A DNA stretch of 64,000 nt, from positions 64,639,880-64,703,879 of the forward strand of contig CP141132.1 of the NCBI GenBank assembly GCA_035236585.1, read 5' to 3'. Shown here one piece after another: positions 24,021 through 35,489 of this stretch (position 1 is the stretch's first letter; the number at the start of each line of letters is the position of its first letter). This DNA is from Warburgia ugandensis (lineage: Eukaryota > Streptophyta > Magnoliopsida > Canellales > Canellaceae). The notes beneath the pieces are model-generated. The model saw only the letters and a list, made by a program, of their open reading frames with translations, was not told the DNA's origin and searched no databases. Made by a program: the position numbers and the translations under genes.

Positions 24021-26160
24021 AATTATTAGTTTGCTGTTTTTTTTATAGCTGGTATTGTATTGATGAAATAAGGTTTACTTTGTGTTCTTAGTAGAAGGTT
24101 TCTCTTTTTTGAGGCAATTTTTCTTTTTTACCTTTTGAGGCTTATGTTGTAGCTAATTCACAATGAATGAATTAAAGCTTTTTCAATGTTTTTATTTTGC
24201 CAATAGTTGATGAAAATTGTTAGCATTGTATTGTGGCTCACTCTTTAAGGCTAAAATATTCTTTAATGGTTGAAACATAGAAAAAATATGAGATAGCACC
24301 CTGATCAAAATTTCTCAATACTTGATTAAGAATCCTCAAATGACACTTATAATATCAATTGAATTGAGAATGAGGATGCTTCACCTATCTCTAAATGTAA
24401 TAGAAGCAAGAATTCACTGCATGTTGTATTACTTCTTAATTGATAGTAAAAGTCCTCTCCTAAATAACAAGTAGCAATTAGAGCATTTTTACCCATCTCA
24501 ATCTCAGCAACAATTCTACACCTGTAATAGCTAATCTAACAACTAAAATTAGTCTAGCAGTAACCAAAGCTAGGTTTGCAATTGGTACATAACCTTGTTC
24601 AATAGCTAAAAGAAAATATAACCTACAAGAATATGTTAAAGCTTACATTTATGTCATCTCATCTCCAACAAGCTACTTGTATTTAAGTTTCTTAGAAGAA
24701 GAATACACAAACCAAGTGCCTCCCTTGCATTGAATATGAAAATTAAATAACTTCATCTCTCTACCTATAATATTCTTATATAGTGAAGCTTTTCACGTAG
24801 CACGTTACTTGTATATTGTGACTTTTTATTCATACTTCTATCGAATTTACACTTGCTAGTGGAGATTTCAAATGCAAAAGCCAGAAGTCTTATGACCAAG
24901 TATTCAATCACATTGTTTCTTTAATATGCACTAATTCTTGGCTTGATTGTAGTAAAATAATTTTTTTTCTATTTATATACAAAACTAAATTATCATCAAA
25001 TTATCAATTCTTTCATTTGGAAGAAAAAACAAAGAAGAATTAGATCACACGGGCATGCATAAACAAGTATGAAATCCCTACTTTGAAAAGATGCAACTAT
25101 TTAGATTAAGTATTATGAACAATACAACAAGCTGCATGATGGAGTTCTTATTTTCATGAAGTTCCAATCTAGTATGGGTTTTTTACTACTGCAATTGTGG
25201 CAAAGTTGCTGCTTTTCTATCTGTTTCCCTTCATCCTCTTAGCCATACTAGCAGTAAACATTAAAAAAACAAACAACACTTTTTTAAAACATTCTACAGG
25301 GAAAATCTAGAAGTGTTTTGCAAGGATGACACTTATGCTAACTAATTTTAAGGCTACAAAGTGCTTAGGCTACTTTCTTATATGAGTTCACAGCTAATTT
25401 TGGGAAAATTCCAAAAGTGTTTTGCAAGGATGACACCATAATTAAATGCATTATAAAGGTTGAACCATACTTTTAGAAGCAAGGATGAATAAAAGCCTTT
25501 TCAAAGTCAATAGGAAGTTCCCAACACACTCATGTAACTTCTGAATTAGTCAAATGAAACACATTCTGTAGATATCCAAAACCTTTATATGAACTAAGTC
25601 TAAATTCAAATTTCAAACATATCATGTAAAACTAGATATCTCCCTATTATTGACAAAAGACAAATATCAACCAGCAAGACCTTTAATTATTCATTATTAA
25701 TGCCCTATAAATGGAAAAAAAAAACTATTGGAATAATTGAAATAACAAGAATGAGAGATATGCCACTAGATCAATTGCCTTGTTTCTCATCAAGTGAAAG
25801 TAAGAGATTGCTATAGTACAGCTCTCTGAAATAGTGGATACAAATAGAGCTTGCACCTAAGTGCAACAAGTAGTACTTACAAAATTCAATGTCCCTCCAT
25901 CCTTCAACCTCCATATCACTCCATTACAAAAAATGACATACTCCCAAATGCTAGTTTTTCATTGCACATTTCCTTACATTAGTCATAAATTACACCATTT
26001 TCAAACATTTGTTATTCATGAAGATTTAACTTGACTCTCGTGTCCTAAGAAGTGATATGTGACCCTCTCGTTCTCTGATCAAGTGCCTCATCAAGCAAAA
26101 GAAAAGCCTAATTATCAAGACTCCTTTGATTATATTAAAGTTTAAGGCAAACAATTCTAT
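24021..26160. other. MULE interior without coding remnant
   Basis: AT-rich, no recognised domain in either strand. A 22-bp word AAGTGTTTTGCAAGGATGAC plus AC is repeated at 25311-25332 and 25415-25436. Confidence 0.4.
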
Positions 26161-26164
26161 TAGT

Positions 26165-27730
26165 GCATGGCATTTACCATGACATGGTGGCCAACATCTG
26201 GAGCTGCGGACACCCCTATGCCATCTAGCATATTTCTTGGTCTTGAGCTTGAACTTTTCTTCCTTGTTGGGGTAGTAGTAGATGTGCTACTAGATGGGGG
26301 TGATGGCACTGGGTCAGTGGGAGTACCCTTCCTTTATCTTCTGATAGATGTCTCTCTATCCTGCGAACAGAAGTACATAAACAATATTAGTATGAATGAT
26401 ATAGATGGATAACATGCCATGGCACCAAAAGAGGAGGGAAATCTTTTCTACCCGAACCTTCTTTGGCCTCCTACAAGATCTCTTGTCAACCTAAGGTAGA
26501 TAGAAATGCCCCCCTTCTCTGTTAGGCCAACCTTTTTTGTTATGCCCCTCTTGGTAACAAAACTAGGAGGTCATTATTCTGCCATGTCTTAAAAGTTCAC
26601 TTTATGACTGCTTTCTCTCTTCAAATGGTTCATTAATCCAATTCACTTTAGATCTACCTACCATTTTTCTCTCTTCAAGAGGCAATACTACTCCCATATT
26701 CAAGTTTTCCCACTATTAGCTACCATTGCATGGATTGATTTGGTAGCTAGAGTAGGTTTTCCATGCATTAACTATATAAAACCAGGAGATATAGTCTTCT
26801 ACTGATCCATATATATCCCAAATAGCTGCAACTACATGATGCGGCACAAGTCTTATTATTCAGATTGAGACAATAACTTTGCCCATTTTCAACGACTGCG
26901 TAGTTCTCATGCCCACTACAAATTATATTACACTGGAAACTCTATGACTTGTTTGAGTCCAACTTCTTATGAATTCTTGGCTATATCCTACCCTGAAAGC
27001 TCTCAATCTTCCTCTTCTTTCTAGTCAGTCTCCTTGACTTGCCTTCTAATATTTTCTAACATATAAATCACTACTTCCTTCTCAAATCAATGATGTAGTT
27101 GTTGAATGTCTCGGACATGCTGTTACCTATTGCATCACATTTTGATATTGTGGAGAAGAAACCCTTGCATAAATAGCTCGGTTCATATGCTTCAAACTCA
27201 TCTGCTCCCTTCTAACTTACCTCTTCTAGCTCTCTTTGATACCACCTTCAAACCCTGTTACTATGGTGGTATTTACAGTCCTGTAAAACTTCTTCTTAAG
27301 GGGTATTTCCCTGGTTCCCTTCTTCCAGTTTACATAGATATGTCTGACATAATTTCTGTGCTCAGCTAATGGAAGCAATTCCTTCACAACATGATTTACT
27401 CCCCGTCAAACATTAAAAGTAACCCATCATTAGTGCAAAGACTTTTGAGGAATATGCATAAGTGCCATCTATTACATTGGTAAAAAGAAGGTAAAGTACC
27501 TTTTGCTTATCATTAATTATTGTCAGACCCAAGCCATAGAAGTGACAACCAAGTCACATACTAACTTTCCATAGCAACCAAGTTTAGATGTCTCTATTCT
27601 TTGTCTTAAAATCTGCCCAAGCTATTAGAAACATTTGGTCGTTGGCATCTCTGCCAATAGCACAGAGCAATATTCCCTTATATATCCACTTTAAATGAGT
27701 CTTCAAACAAGAAAAGAATTCCTCTACCTT
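26165..27730 (-). pseudogene. MULE transposase remnant (MuDR-type, SWIM and CCHC knuckle)
   Basis: Read right to left on the minus strand, in several frames: core block LLCAIGRDANDQMFLIAWA (about 27680-27625), LLPLAEHRNYVRHIYVNWKK (about 27390-27330), CDAIGNSMSETFNNYIIDLR (about 27145-27080), a SWIM-region remnant LNNKTC and HHVVAAIWDIYGSVEDY (about 26865-26795) with a deletion between them, a zinc knuckle FCYQEGHNKKG (about 26560-26530) and a Ser/Thr/Pro-rich tail. The order matches MuDR-family transposases. About 250 N-terminal residues expected before the core are not recognisable. Multiple stops and frameshifts; dead. Confidence 0.82.
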
Positions 27731-27950
27731 AAACTAAAGACAAAGGGATTCTTCTGAATCGTTTTTTATTGCTACGAGCCATGACCAACTTCAAACATTA
27801 GAGACCACCATTCAAATGCTATAGACATTGAGGTGACCACAATGCCTGATAAACAATGACTATAATCACAGCCATGATGAACTTTAAAATGCTATACTTA
27901 GGAACCACAATGTCTCATAAAAATCACAGCTAGAACTTGCAACAAAAAAA

Positions 27951-28124
27951 GGGCAGTCCGGGGGCACGAGCTCTCACATATGTGGGGTTCGAGAAGGGGT
28001 GGACACAAGGGCCAATAGTACATAGCCTTACCTTGCATTTTACAACAGCCTGTTCCCATGCCTTGAACCCATGACCTCAAGGTCATACGGTGACAACTCT
28101 ACCGTTGCACCAAGGTTCCCCTTC
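27951..28124 (-). mobile_element. Au SINE inside the MULE
   Basis: Minus-strand copy with several small deletions near its 3' end (GGGCAGTCCGGGGGCACGAG). Flanks AG(C/T)TAGAACTTGCAAC and AGTAGAACCTACAAC form an imperfect duplication of about 15 bp, suggesting age. Confidence 0.85.
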
Positions 28125-28477
28125 AAGTAGAACCTACAACATGATTTGAAAAAACCATGATCAACAGAACCCAAGAACAGCAACAAAACTTTCCAAAAAA
28201 ATAATCCAAATTGAGGGATTTTATCCATACATGAAATGGATTAAAACCACAACTAGGTCCACACTGGTGTTTTCAAATCTTTTTTACATGATAAAACCCA
28301 AACTAAAATTCGATTTCTGCAATGTGAGTCACTGATTTTGAAGCTTCATTATATAGCTGGGATCTTCCTCCTTGAACTTTGCATTTGAGAAAGGGAAAGC
28401 AAAAAGGATGCTGCTCTACCTGTCTATGTTTGATTATTTTATCAATGTTTTTTTAGTCTACATGCAAGTCAACTCAT

Positions 28478-28660
28478 AGAGGGGGAGCCTTGGAGCAACG
28501 GTAAAAGTTATCGTCATGTGACCTTAAGGTCACAAGTTCAAGCCGTAGAATCAGCCTCTTGCAAAATGTAAAGTAAGATTGTCTACTATAAGCCCTTGTG
28601 GTCCGCCCCTTCCCTAAACCCTGCATAGGTGGAGCTTCGTGCACCAGGGCTGCCTTTTTT
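28478..28660 (+). mobile_element. Au SINE inserted in the right MULE terminal repeat
   Basis: Complete plus-strand copy, A box GCCTTGGAGCAACGG, 3' end GGGCTGCC plus T tail. Duplication ATGCAAGTCAACTC(A/G)T at 28462-28477 and 28661-28676, one mismatch. It splits the right TIR, so it arrived after the MULE. Confidence 0.9.
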
Positions 28661-28805
28661 ATGCAAGTCAACTCGTCTTGAAGGCTAGAAGAAATGTCGT
28701 TTAAGAACTTAACGGCTGATGCCAGAATTGAGAACCTCTGTCAATTTTGGTCTTTATTTGAAAGCTTGACTAAGCTTGGGCTGCTTCTGAAATTTAACCA
28801 CAAGT

Positions 28806-30087
28806 TGAGGGCTTTTTTATTTTATTTTCTTTTTTTGAAGATTTTTCCCTTAGAGAAATGAGCAGTAACTTTCACGCTGAGAATCAATATCCGCACTCTA
28901 TTGTTTGATAGTAGCTGGACGCTTCACTTTCTTTGCAAGCAACTCGTTGGCAGCTACTCATCGACTAATTTCGATTAATCCTTCAATCCAAAAGTATATA
29001 TTTTTATTACCAAAAAGTATTTTAGCATTTGTAGAATTTTTAGTAGGAAAAAGTTAAAAGACAGCTCTCCCTTGCTTGCACAACTCCACGGAGGCAAATG
29101 TGGAGATTGTTGATTGAGTTGGCTACCATAATTCCATGCAATTGCAATAGCCCATCTTGTCCGGAGAAAACTCATTAATGGTCCACATCAAGAACTAGTT
29201 GATTTCTCTAACTCATCCGCTTACTTCTACTAATGTAGGGCTAAGTAGCACCTTTTTCTTTTTGAATAACCCATTCTCATTATCTTTTGTAAGTCAAGCA
29301 GGCTTTCCTAACCGGTTGCCTTAGTAGCGTTGACAAAGAAGAACAGCAGGTTAAAAGACAGCTATGTATCTATATAGGCCAGCTTGACAAGTTACCTTTC
29401 CTCTTGATCTAAGTTGTGAAGAGAAACATCTCTTTTTTATGACTTCCACTTCCCTTCACTGAATCAAGGCCTGGCCTGGAAAAGTGCCCTATTGATGAAT
29501 GAAAGAAAGGATTTATGAGCCCTAGCCCTGTAATCCCACACTTGTGTAGAGTAGATCGTTCAACACCTGTGACACAATGAAAGATCAAAGGTTTAGATTA
29601 TAAGTACCTGGACCAAGGCAAGACCCGAAAGATGACGATCTCTAGAATCAATATTCAATAACATAAACGCATCGCTCCTTTGGAAAACAAAAATATGTTT
29701 CTAAAAACTAAACTTTATGGCTAAGTTATAATTCTCAATTACTGCCCCCTTGGTTAATCAAAGTTGTTCATATGATTTGACTAACTGTAGATGACTTTTA
29801 GTTGTAAAACAGTATAGATTGGATTTATCAAGTTGCAAACACTGTTAAAATAATGATCCACAATCTAATATGCGTGTTTGAGGTACAATGGCACCAGAGT
29901 GAGTCTCAATTGTAAAGGAAGAGAGTAAATTGCCATGCAGGAGAGTATTGTCACTCCTCTTTATCGAACAAATATTCGCCATTGAAGAAAAAAGAGAAAA
30001 AGAAAAAGAAAATCCATATCTTAATGACGAAAGGAAAAATGGTATCCATCCTAATGGCAGCACTCACCTTTCCTTAACGCTAAAAAA
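28806..30087. other. Intergenic stretch; nothing recognised
   Basis: No gene, SINE or LTR word seen between the MULE end and the next SINE. Confidence 0.4.
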
Positions 30088-30265
30088 GGGTGGCCCCGAC
30101 GTACAAAGCTCTTGCGTATGTGGGATCCAAGAAAGGGGTGGACCACAAAGATCTATAGCATGCAACCTTATCTTACATTTTTGCAAGAGGCTGTTTTCAC
30201 ATCTTAAACTTGTGATTTTATGGTCATACAATGACAACTTTGCTGTTGCACTAAGCCTCCCTTTC
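30088..30265 (-). mobile_element. Au SINE, diverged
   Basis: Minus-strand copy still readable along its length (CAAGAGGCTGTTTTCAC, TGCACTAAGCCTCCCTTTC) but with many transitions and weak A and B boxes. No clear duplication remains. Confidence 0.8.
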
Positions 30266-30350
30266 GTTACTTATGCTGGTGCATTTAAATAGCTGATTGG
30301 TAGGACCTATTCCAAGCCCATAAAGACCATAGTAACTAATCACACAAACA

Positions 30351-30427
30351 TTTAATTAATGAAGCTAAAAAGTGTCATTATAGAAGTGTTTAATTAATGA
30401 AGTTAAAAAGTGTCATTATAGCAAGTG
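30351..30427. repeat. Two-copy tandem repeat, about 38-bp unit
   Basis: TTTAATTAATGAAGC(T)AAAAAG and following bases occur twice in direct succession (30351-30388 and 30389-30427) with two differences. Confidence 0.9.
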
Positions 30428-30768
30428 TTTAGCATTATCCATTCAACAAACCATCACATCAAATTTTTGTCGACTCAAGTTGGCTGTGCGTTTGGTTTAG
30501 TATGGGTCCAGCTATTGGTAAATAAAAAAGAGAGTAGATAGAACGGTCTGGATGTGACAGCAGTGAGAGCAGGTTTAGCGTCAAAACTTTGTTTACAATT
30601 TCACAACTTTAGAAAATCGACAAAAGGACTCATCATTTCAAACTATCAATTAAGAAAAAGAAGAGGAATGCTGAAATGACTGCCACATTGTTTCCTTTCT
30701 CCACCTTTGCATCACAACAATAGCTCATCTTGATGCTCTCAATTTAGATTTAGTTTTCTTAAGAAATT

Positions 30769-30876
30769 GGCTTCTTGCAAAATGCAAGATAAAGCTACCT
30801 ACTATAGGCCCTTGTGGTCCGCTCCTTTCCCAGATCTCGCATAGGGCAGAGCTTTTTCCACGGGAGCTGCCCTTTT
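30769..30876 (+). mobile_element. Au SINE, 5'-truncated fragment
   Basis: Retains only the 3' part from GGCTTCTTGCAAAATGCAAG to GGGAGCTGCCC and T tail. The pol III boxes are absent. No duplication found. Confidence 0.82.
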
Positions 30877-31506
30877 TCATTATTAAAAACTATATGGTTA
30901 CGATGATTTTAGCTTCTAAAAAACTGGTATTCTTTATAAAAAATTTTAAATTACCCATTTTCTAAGCACACTTATTTAGATGTTTTTTAAATGCTAAAAT
31001 CATCTAAATCACATGATTTTTAATTTATAAAACATCTAAAATTGGGGCAACAAGATGAATGGGTCGGATCGTTAAAAGGTTGACTCCAGAAAATTTAATC
31101 GCTAGGCCGCATCATATTATAATGGATCCTTACTAAATTATCTCCTTAAAAGTGCTTAATAATTAAACAGACATGGTCAAAGAATTTAATCCCCTTAAGA
31201 AACAGCATCCATTTTATGTATTTGTGTCATTATTTGAAGACTATTTTTGTATCTTGATTGGATATTCCTAGATTCTTTTCTAAAAGGAAGAACAGATAAG
31301 ATGAACCAGTGAGATCATCCAAAGGTGGGACCTAGCTAGAGAGGTATGAAATCAGTCCGAATCAATCTGTTCGCATTTCTCCAGACAAAAGCCTCTGTTT
31401 AATGTTTTGTTATTTTTATGGGACTACAGTGTAGATGAAGCATCCATTAGCAAAAGACGGGTGTGGTAGTTGTTGATAGTGGACAAATTTATCTCTATAG
31501 ATTAAA

Positions 31507-31618
31507 GGGCAGCCCGGTGCACGAAGCTCCCGTGTATATAGGATTTTGGAGAAGGGGCGAACCACCAAAATTTATAGTACGTAGCTTTATCTTGCATTTT
31601 TGCAGTAGGCTATTTTAA
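31507..31618 (-). mobile_element. Au SINE, 5'-truncated fragment
   Basis: Minus-strand 3' portion only, from GCAGTAGGCTATTTT back to GGGCAGCCC. A and B box region missing. Confidence 0.82.
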
Positions 31619-31780
31619 CTTCATCTATATACATGTTAACACATATATTATCACATGTAGGGCCAAAATAGCCTTGCTTGCTTGATCACTAGAATGAATT
31701 TGTACTCAAACATTAAGCATAGAATCTAAGCAATCTACGATTATGATCTGATCCAATTGGGATCCAAGCACATCATGACA

Positions 31781-31842
31781 ATAAATAGGTGTATTTAATC
31801 AAATCCGACCATTTACACCCATAAATAGGTATATTTAATCAA
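31781..31842. repeat. Two-copy direct repeat with 40-bp period
   Basis: ATAAATAGGT(G/A)TATTTAATCAA occurs at 31781-31802 and 31821-31842, one mismatch. Confidence 0.9.
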
Positions 31843-32204
31843 GATCACATGGTATAGACCATTATTCCGACAATCTAAACCACTGGATAAGTTTACCTGG
31901 ACAAGATTCTATGCAAATTTTTCTATCTTGGCTATTGCCAACCCTCAAGCCCATCCAAGTTTCAGTTACCAATAATAAGGCTTAGATACATCCACTGAAG
32001 TCAAAATGAACGGTTTGGATCAGCAGGTCGCATGTACATGCCAAGATCCTTGTACTGATTTACACCGAGCAGATAGATCTGGGACCGTTCTCTGAAGCTA
32101 TCATGGGGTAAATGGGCCCCTCAACTGAAAATGATAAACTAAAAGCAACCCGTTTCTCTGACGACAGCCCACAAAAGGATGAAAATCTTCCATCTCTAGC
32201 TAAC

Positions 32205-32408
32205 AGGGTGTTACTGGTACGTTGCTGAAATGGAGTGAGCTGACTTGAGATGACATAGTCAGTAGAGTTTGAGATGAGTTGAGATCAAAACGATCATCTC
32301 AGCTCAGCTCACTTCTAAGTTGAATTTTCAGTCTTCTTACTTTATCTCATGTCAACTTTGAGTCATCTCAAGCCACCTCACTTGATCTCAAGCACCACTA
32401 TCACCGTA
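32205..32408. mobile_element. MITE-like inverted-repeat element, about 204 bp
   Basis: The left arm (GGTGTTACTGGTAC, later AGTGAGCTGACTTGAGATGA) matches the reverse complement of the right arm (GGTGATAGTGGTGC, later AGTGAGGTGGCTTGAGATGA) over about 50 bases. The centre holds a further hairpin, GAGATGAGTTGAGATC against GATCATCTCAGCTCAG. TAA flanks both sides, compatible with a PIF/Harbinger-type insertion but not proof. No coding capacity. Confidence 0.6.
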
Positions 32409-32904
32409 TAAGAGATATTGGTTAAGTTCGTTGGAGGAATGCTTCTAAGTTGTGAAGATAATTGTAATAATTTCAAAGAAAAGAGAAGAAGAAAATAATT
32501 GTAATAATACAACGGGGTACGCCCAAGCCATGTTATGGGCCCGCGTTACGGTTGATTGGAACCGTTCATCCGGTAGCTCCTAACCATTCAGCACTTGGGC
32601 TATTTATTCCCTTAGAACCAAGTAAGCTTAGCCCTTTTGCCTACTAAGAGGCTTGCACGCACACACAAAGTAATCACAAGAGTAGCACTTTCTATTACTT
32701 AATATATTCATATAACCTTGGATGGATTACAAATGAGAGACCTTACCTATTTTATAGTTCCTCGTCATGTCTACCTCCTCAATGGATGATCGGGATCTTT
32801 ATATGTATTGAACAACCAATGGTCTAGATATCTTATAAAACCTTCTTACAGACTATCTATTTACCTGTAGACTATTCTGGAATATTTAGATATTTGCATA
32901 CGAG

Positions 32905-33086
32905 AATGGAAGCCTTGGCACAATGGTAAAAGTTGTCGTCGTGTGACCTTGAGGTCACGGGTTCAAGGTTTGGAAATAGCCTCTTGCAAAAATACAAGGT
33001 AAAGCTCTTTACCATGGGCTCTTGTGGTCTGCCCTTTTCCCAGACCCAGCATAGGCAGGAGCTTCGTGCGTAGGACTGCCCTTTTT
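32905..33086 (+). mobile_element. Au SINE, full length
   Basis: Plus-strand copy with A box GCCTTGGCACAATGG, B box GGTTCAAGGTT and T-rich 3' end. A perfect 18-bp duplication ATTTAGATATTTGCATAC lies at 32884-32901 and 33087-33104. Confidence 0.93.
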
Positions 33087-33385
33087 ATTTAGATATTTGC
33101 ATACACCCTTCCAAAAGCCTTGGTCATGGCCTGGACAACATAAGTCCATGACATGGAGCTTGATTTATCAATAATCACGTTGATTCTATTCTTGAACCAT
33201 GAAAACTAAAGTGAGATCCAACGGACGAAAATGTAGATCTACACATAGGTACACCCATGCATCGCATATATCCTCTTAAATTAAAGGAACATGATTTTTC
33301 TTCTTTACCAACTCATAAATGACATTTGAGTTTCTCATCTTTTGTTTATTTAGCCTATATTATGCTTCATCATTTACATCTGAAA

Positions 33386-33550
33386 GGGCTGCTCAATGCA
33401 CGAAGCTCCTACATATGTTGGATCCGAAGAAGGGGTGGACCAAAAAGGGTCAGCCATACCTTGCATTGCAAGAGGCTATTTTTACGCCTTGAGCCCATAA
33501 TTTTAAAATCACGTGACGACAATTCTACTGTTGTGCAAAGGCTTCCCTTC
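33386..33550 (-). mobile_element. Au SINE, diverged
   Basis: Minus-strand copy with small deletions (CATACCTTGCATTGCAAGAGG) and a degraded A box; no clear duplication. Confidence 0.82.
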
Positions 33551-34056
33551 ATCGTCTATCTCTATTCACCTTAAAATTTGGTATTGGGATGCTATAACAT
33601 GCATCGTATGACAATCCGAGAAACAACAGGCACAAGAACCCCGACCCTCGTTGATGAAATTTGTTGTCACTCCACCACGACGAACAAGTTAGTTGGCACC
33701 TAAAATATACGTTATATGCAAAAAATTTACATATCGGATTAGAGGAAGTTAGGGGTGTCGTTATCACAGCAGGGTAATGCGGGAGTTTATTTGCTGTTTA
33801 GTAGATTAGTTGTCCATGGAAAGTGATATTATCAGCTGTTGGCATTGGCAGCTAGGGAACGTGGACACAAAACATTTAAACATACGTAAAGTTCCCCGTA
33901 AGATCTGTCGCCAGAAGATCAGTGTTCATGAATTGAGCTTGTCATTATCCCCCAAATGAACAGACTAGATCACGCCGACATGGCACGTGAGAGCCTCGAA
34001 AAGTGTGCTTCTTCCTTAGCAAGTAAATGCAATTTATCGACTGTTTACAAAAGAAA

Positions 34057-34206
34057 GAGAGCCTTCGAGTAATGATAAAAGTTATTGTCATGTGATCTTG
34101 AGGTCATAAGTTCAAAGCGTAGAAACAGCATCTTGTAAAAAAATACAATATAAGACTGTATACTTCCTCAAACCTTGAATAGGCGGGGAGCTTTGTTGCC
34201 CTTTTT
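34057..34206 (+). mobile_element. Au SINE, internally deleted and diverged
   Basis: The A box region GCCTTCGAGTAATG is still visible and the B box is altered. About 25 bases are missing in the 3' half, where GTGGTCCGCCCC should be. Confidence 0.75.
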
Positions 34207-34500
34207 ATGTTTCTGCTTAGAAAAATGATATTGATATGTGACCTTTGTGTTCTTGCTCGACGTTAGCCTCGAATTAGATGGACAGTGCGTGTTGTAAAAT
34301 TCTTGTCCATTGGACAATCTTAGATACTGTTATCTAGGGTTGTAAGACGGATGGTAAAAATGTAAATTTCACCATCCATTTTACAACTAAAAGCAGGAGT
34401 TGTTAGGATATGTCTGATGCCTCAACTCAATAATTAAGAGCGCCATAACTGCGCTGAGATGCTTCTTAGTGTTTGTTCCAGAGACCCAAAGAAAGTATGC

Positions 34501-34650
34501 AATGATTTGATGAAAATCAAGGTTTGGATCGGCTGAGATTCGATTATTTGATAAAAATCAATGATTGGATTAACAAGATCTAATGATTTATTGAAAGTTG
34601 ATGGTTGAATGGACGAAGTCCAATGATCTGATGAAAATCAACTGTTGGTG
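34501..34650. repeat. Degenerate tandem repeat, about 40-bp unit, four copies
   Basis: Units begin AATGATTTGATGAAAATCAA at 34501, then about 34542, 34582 and 34622. Each runs through a TTGGAT/TTGAAT core and a GATC-like end. Copies differ at about one base in four. No motif meaning known. Confidence 0.7.
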
Positions 34651-34849
34651 CTCCTACTTTTTAACGAGTCACCAGCAAGGCTCGGTAGATAATGTGTTAA
34701 CACCTAATCTCTCAAGACCAAGCTTAGCTATAATAATGATAACATAAGGACTTCACAGGGAGGTCTACTTATAATTGAAACAATTGATTCGCGTGGCAGC
34801 CCATACCTCTTTGCTTATTCCTATGAATTGTCAAAGCTCTAATTTTGAA

Positions 34850-35029
34850 GGGGAGCCTTGCCACAACAGTAAAAGTTTGTCGTCATGTGACTTTGCGGTC
34901 ATGGGTTCAAGGTGTGGAAACAGCCTCTTGCAAAATGCAAGGTGAGACTGTGTACTTTAGGCCTTTGTGGTCCGCCCCTTCCCCTGACCCCGCATAGGCA
35001 AGAGCTTCGTGCACTGGGACTCCCCCTTT
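34850..35029 (+). mobile_element. Au SINE, full length
   Basis: Plus-strand copy with word TGTGTACTTTAGGCC and 3' CCCCCTTTTT. Flanked by TTGTCAAA(A)GCTCTAATTT at 34828-34846 and about 35030-35048, one indel. Confidence 0.92.
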
Positions 35030-35336
35030 TTGTCAAAAGCTCTAATTTCTTCCCAATTTCAACAAACTTGCTCTCCCTGAATTCAGGAACCACAGAAGTC
35101 CAAAACCACTTGTTCTAAATAGATAGATTGGGCAGCCTCAAAGATTGTTCCTCCATGATTGATAACCTTGTATGTTGTAGAAATAGGAAAAGCCCTTGAA
35201 CAGTTGCCCTTCCAGCATAACTTGCTTCTTTGGAATAGATCTATAGAAGTCTGTAAAGTTCTACCTCTTCTAAACCACTTAGACTTCTACCCACAGCTAG
35301 GAGGAATCATTTATGTTCATCATCATTGTCAAAGTT

Positions 35337-35478
35337 CCTTGAGGTCATGGGTTTAAGGTGTGGAATCAGCCTCTTGCAAAAATGCAAGGTAAGGCTGCCT
35401 ACTATAGGCCCTTGTGGTCCACCCCTTTTCCGGACCCCGCATAGGCTGGAGCTTCGTGTACTGGGGCTGCCCTTTCTT
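35337..35478 (+). mobile_element. Au SINE, 5'-truncated with target-site duplication
   Basis: Begins inside the SINE at CCTTGAGGTCATGGG, so the A box is missing, and continues to GGGGCTGCCC. ATCATTGTCAA directly flanks it at 35322-35332 and 35479-35489, so the truncation came with insertion, not later deletion. Confidence 0.9.
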
Positions 35479-35489
35479 ATCATTGTCAA

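Larger units (their letters stand above)
23265..28805 (-). mobile_element. Decayed Mutator-like element (MULE) with long TIRs
   Basis: The left end (about 23291-23375) and the reverse complement of the right end (about 28682-28766) align without gaps over 85 bases at about 74 percent identity, most differences being transitions. The inner word GAGTTGA(T/C)TTGC also recurs on both sides (left 23396-23407). Between them lie a MULE transposase remnant on the minus strand (26165-27730) and a GRF zinc-finger frame on the plus strand (23724-24020). Two Au SINEs inserted later (27951, 28478), the second within the right TIR. Exact ends and the 9-bp duplication expected for a MULE could not be fixed, so the outer borders are approximate. 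Confidence 0.72.

Noticed and set aside
26167-26412. 81-residue plus-strand frame with hydrophobic runs
   Set aside because: It is the complement of the Ser/Thr/Pro-rich tail of the MULE transposase remnant, which reads on the minus strand.
34501-34650. Spaced repeats suggesting a CRISPR-like array
   Set aside because: Units are contiguous and degenerate with no unique spacers, and this is plant nuclear DNA.
34899-35093. Recurring peptide [18 protein letters not shown] in several places
   Set aside because: It is the antisense translation of the Au SINE body (also at 35307, 42237, 61474), not a protein family.
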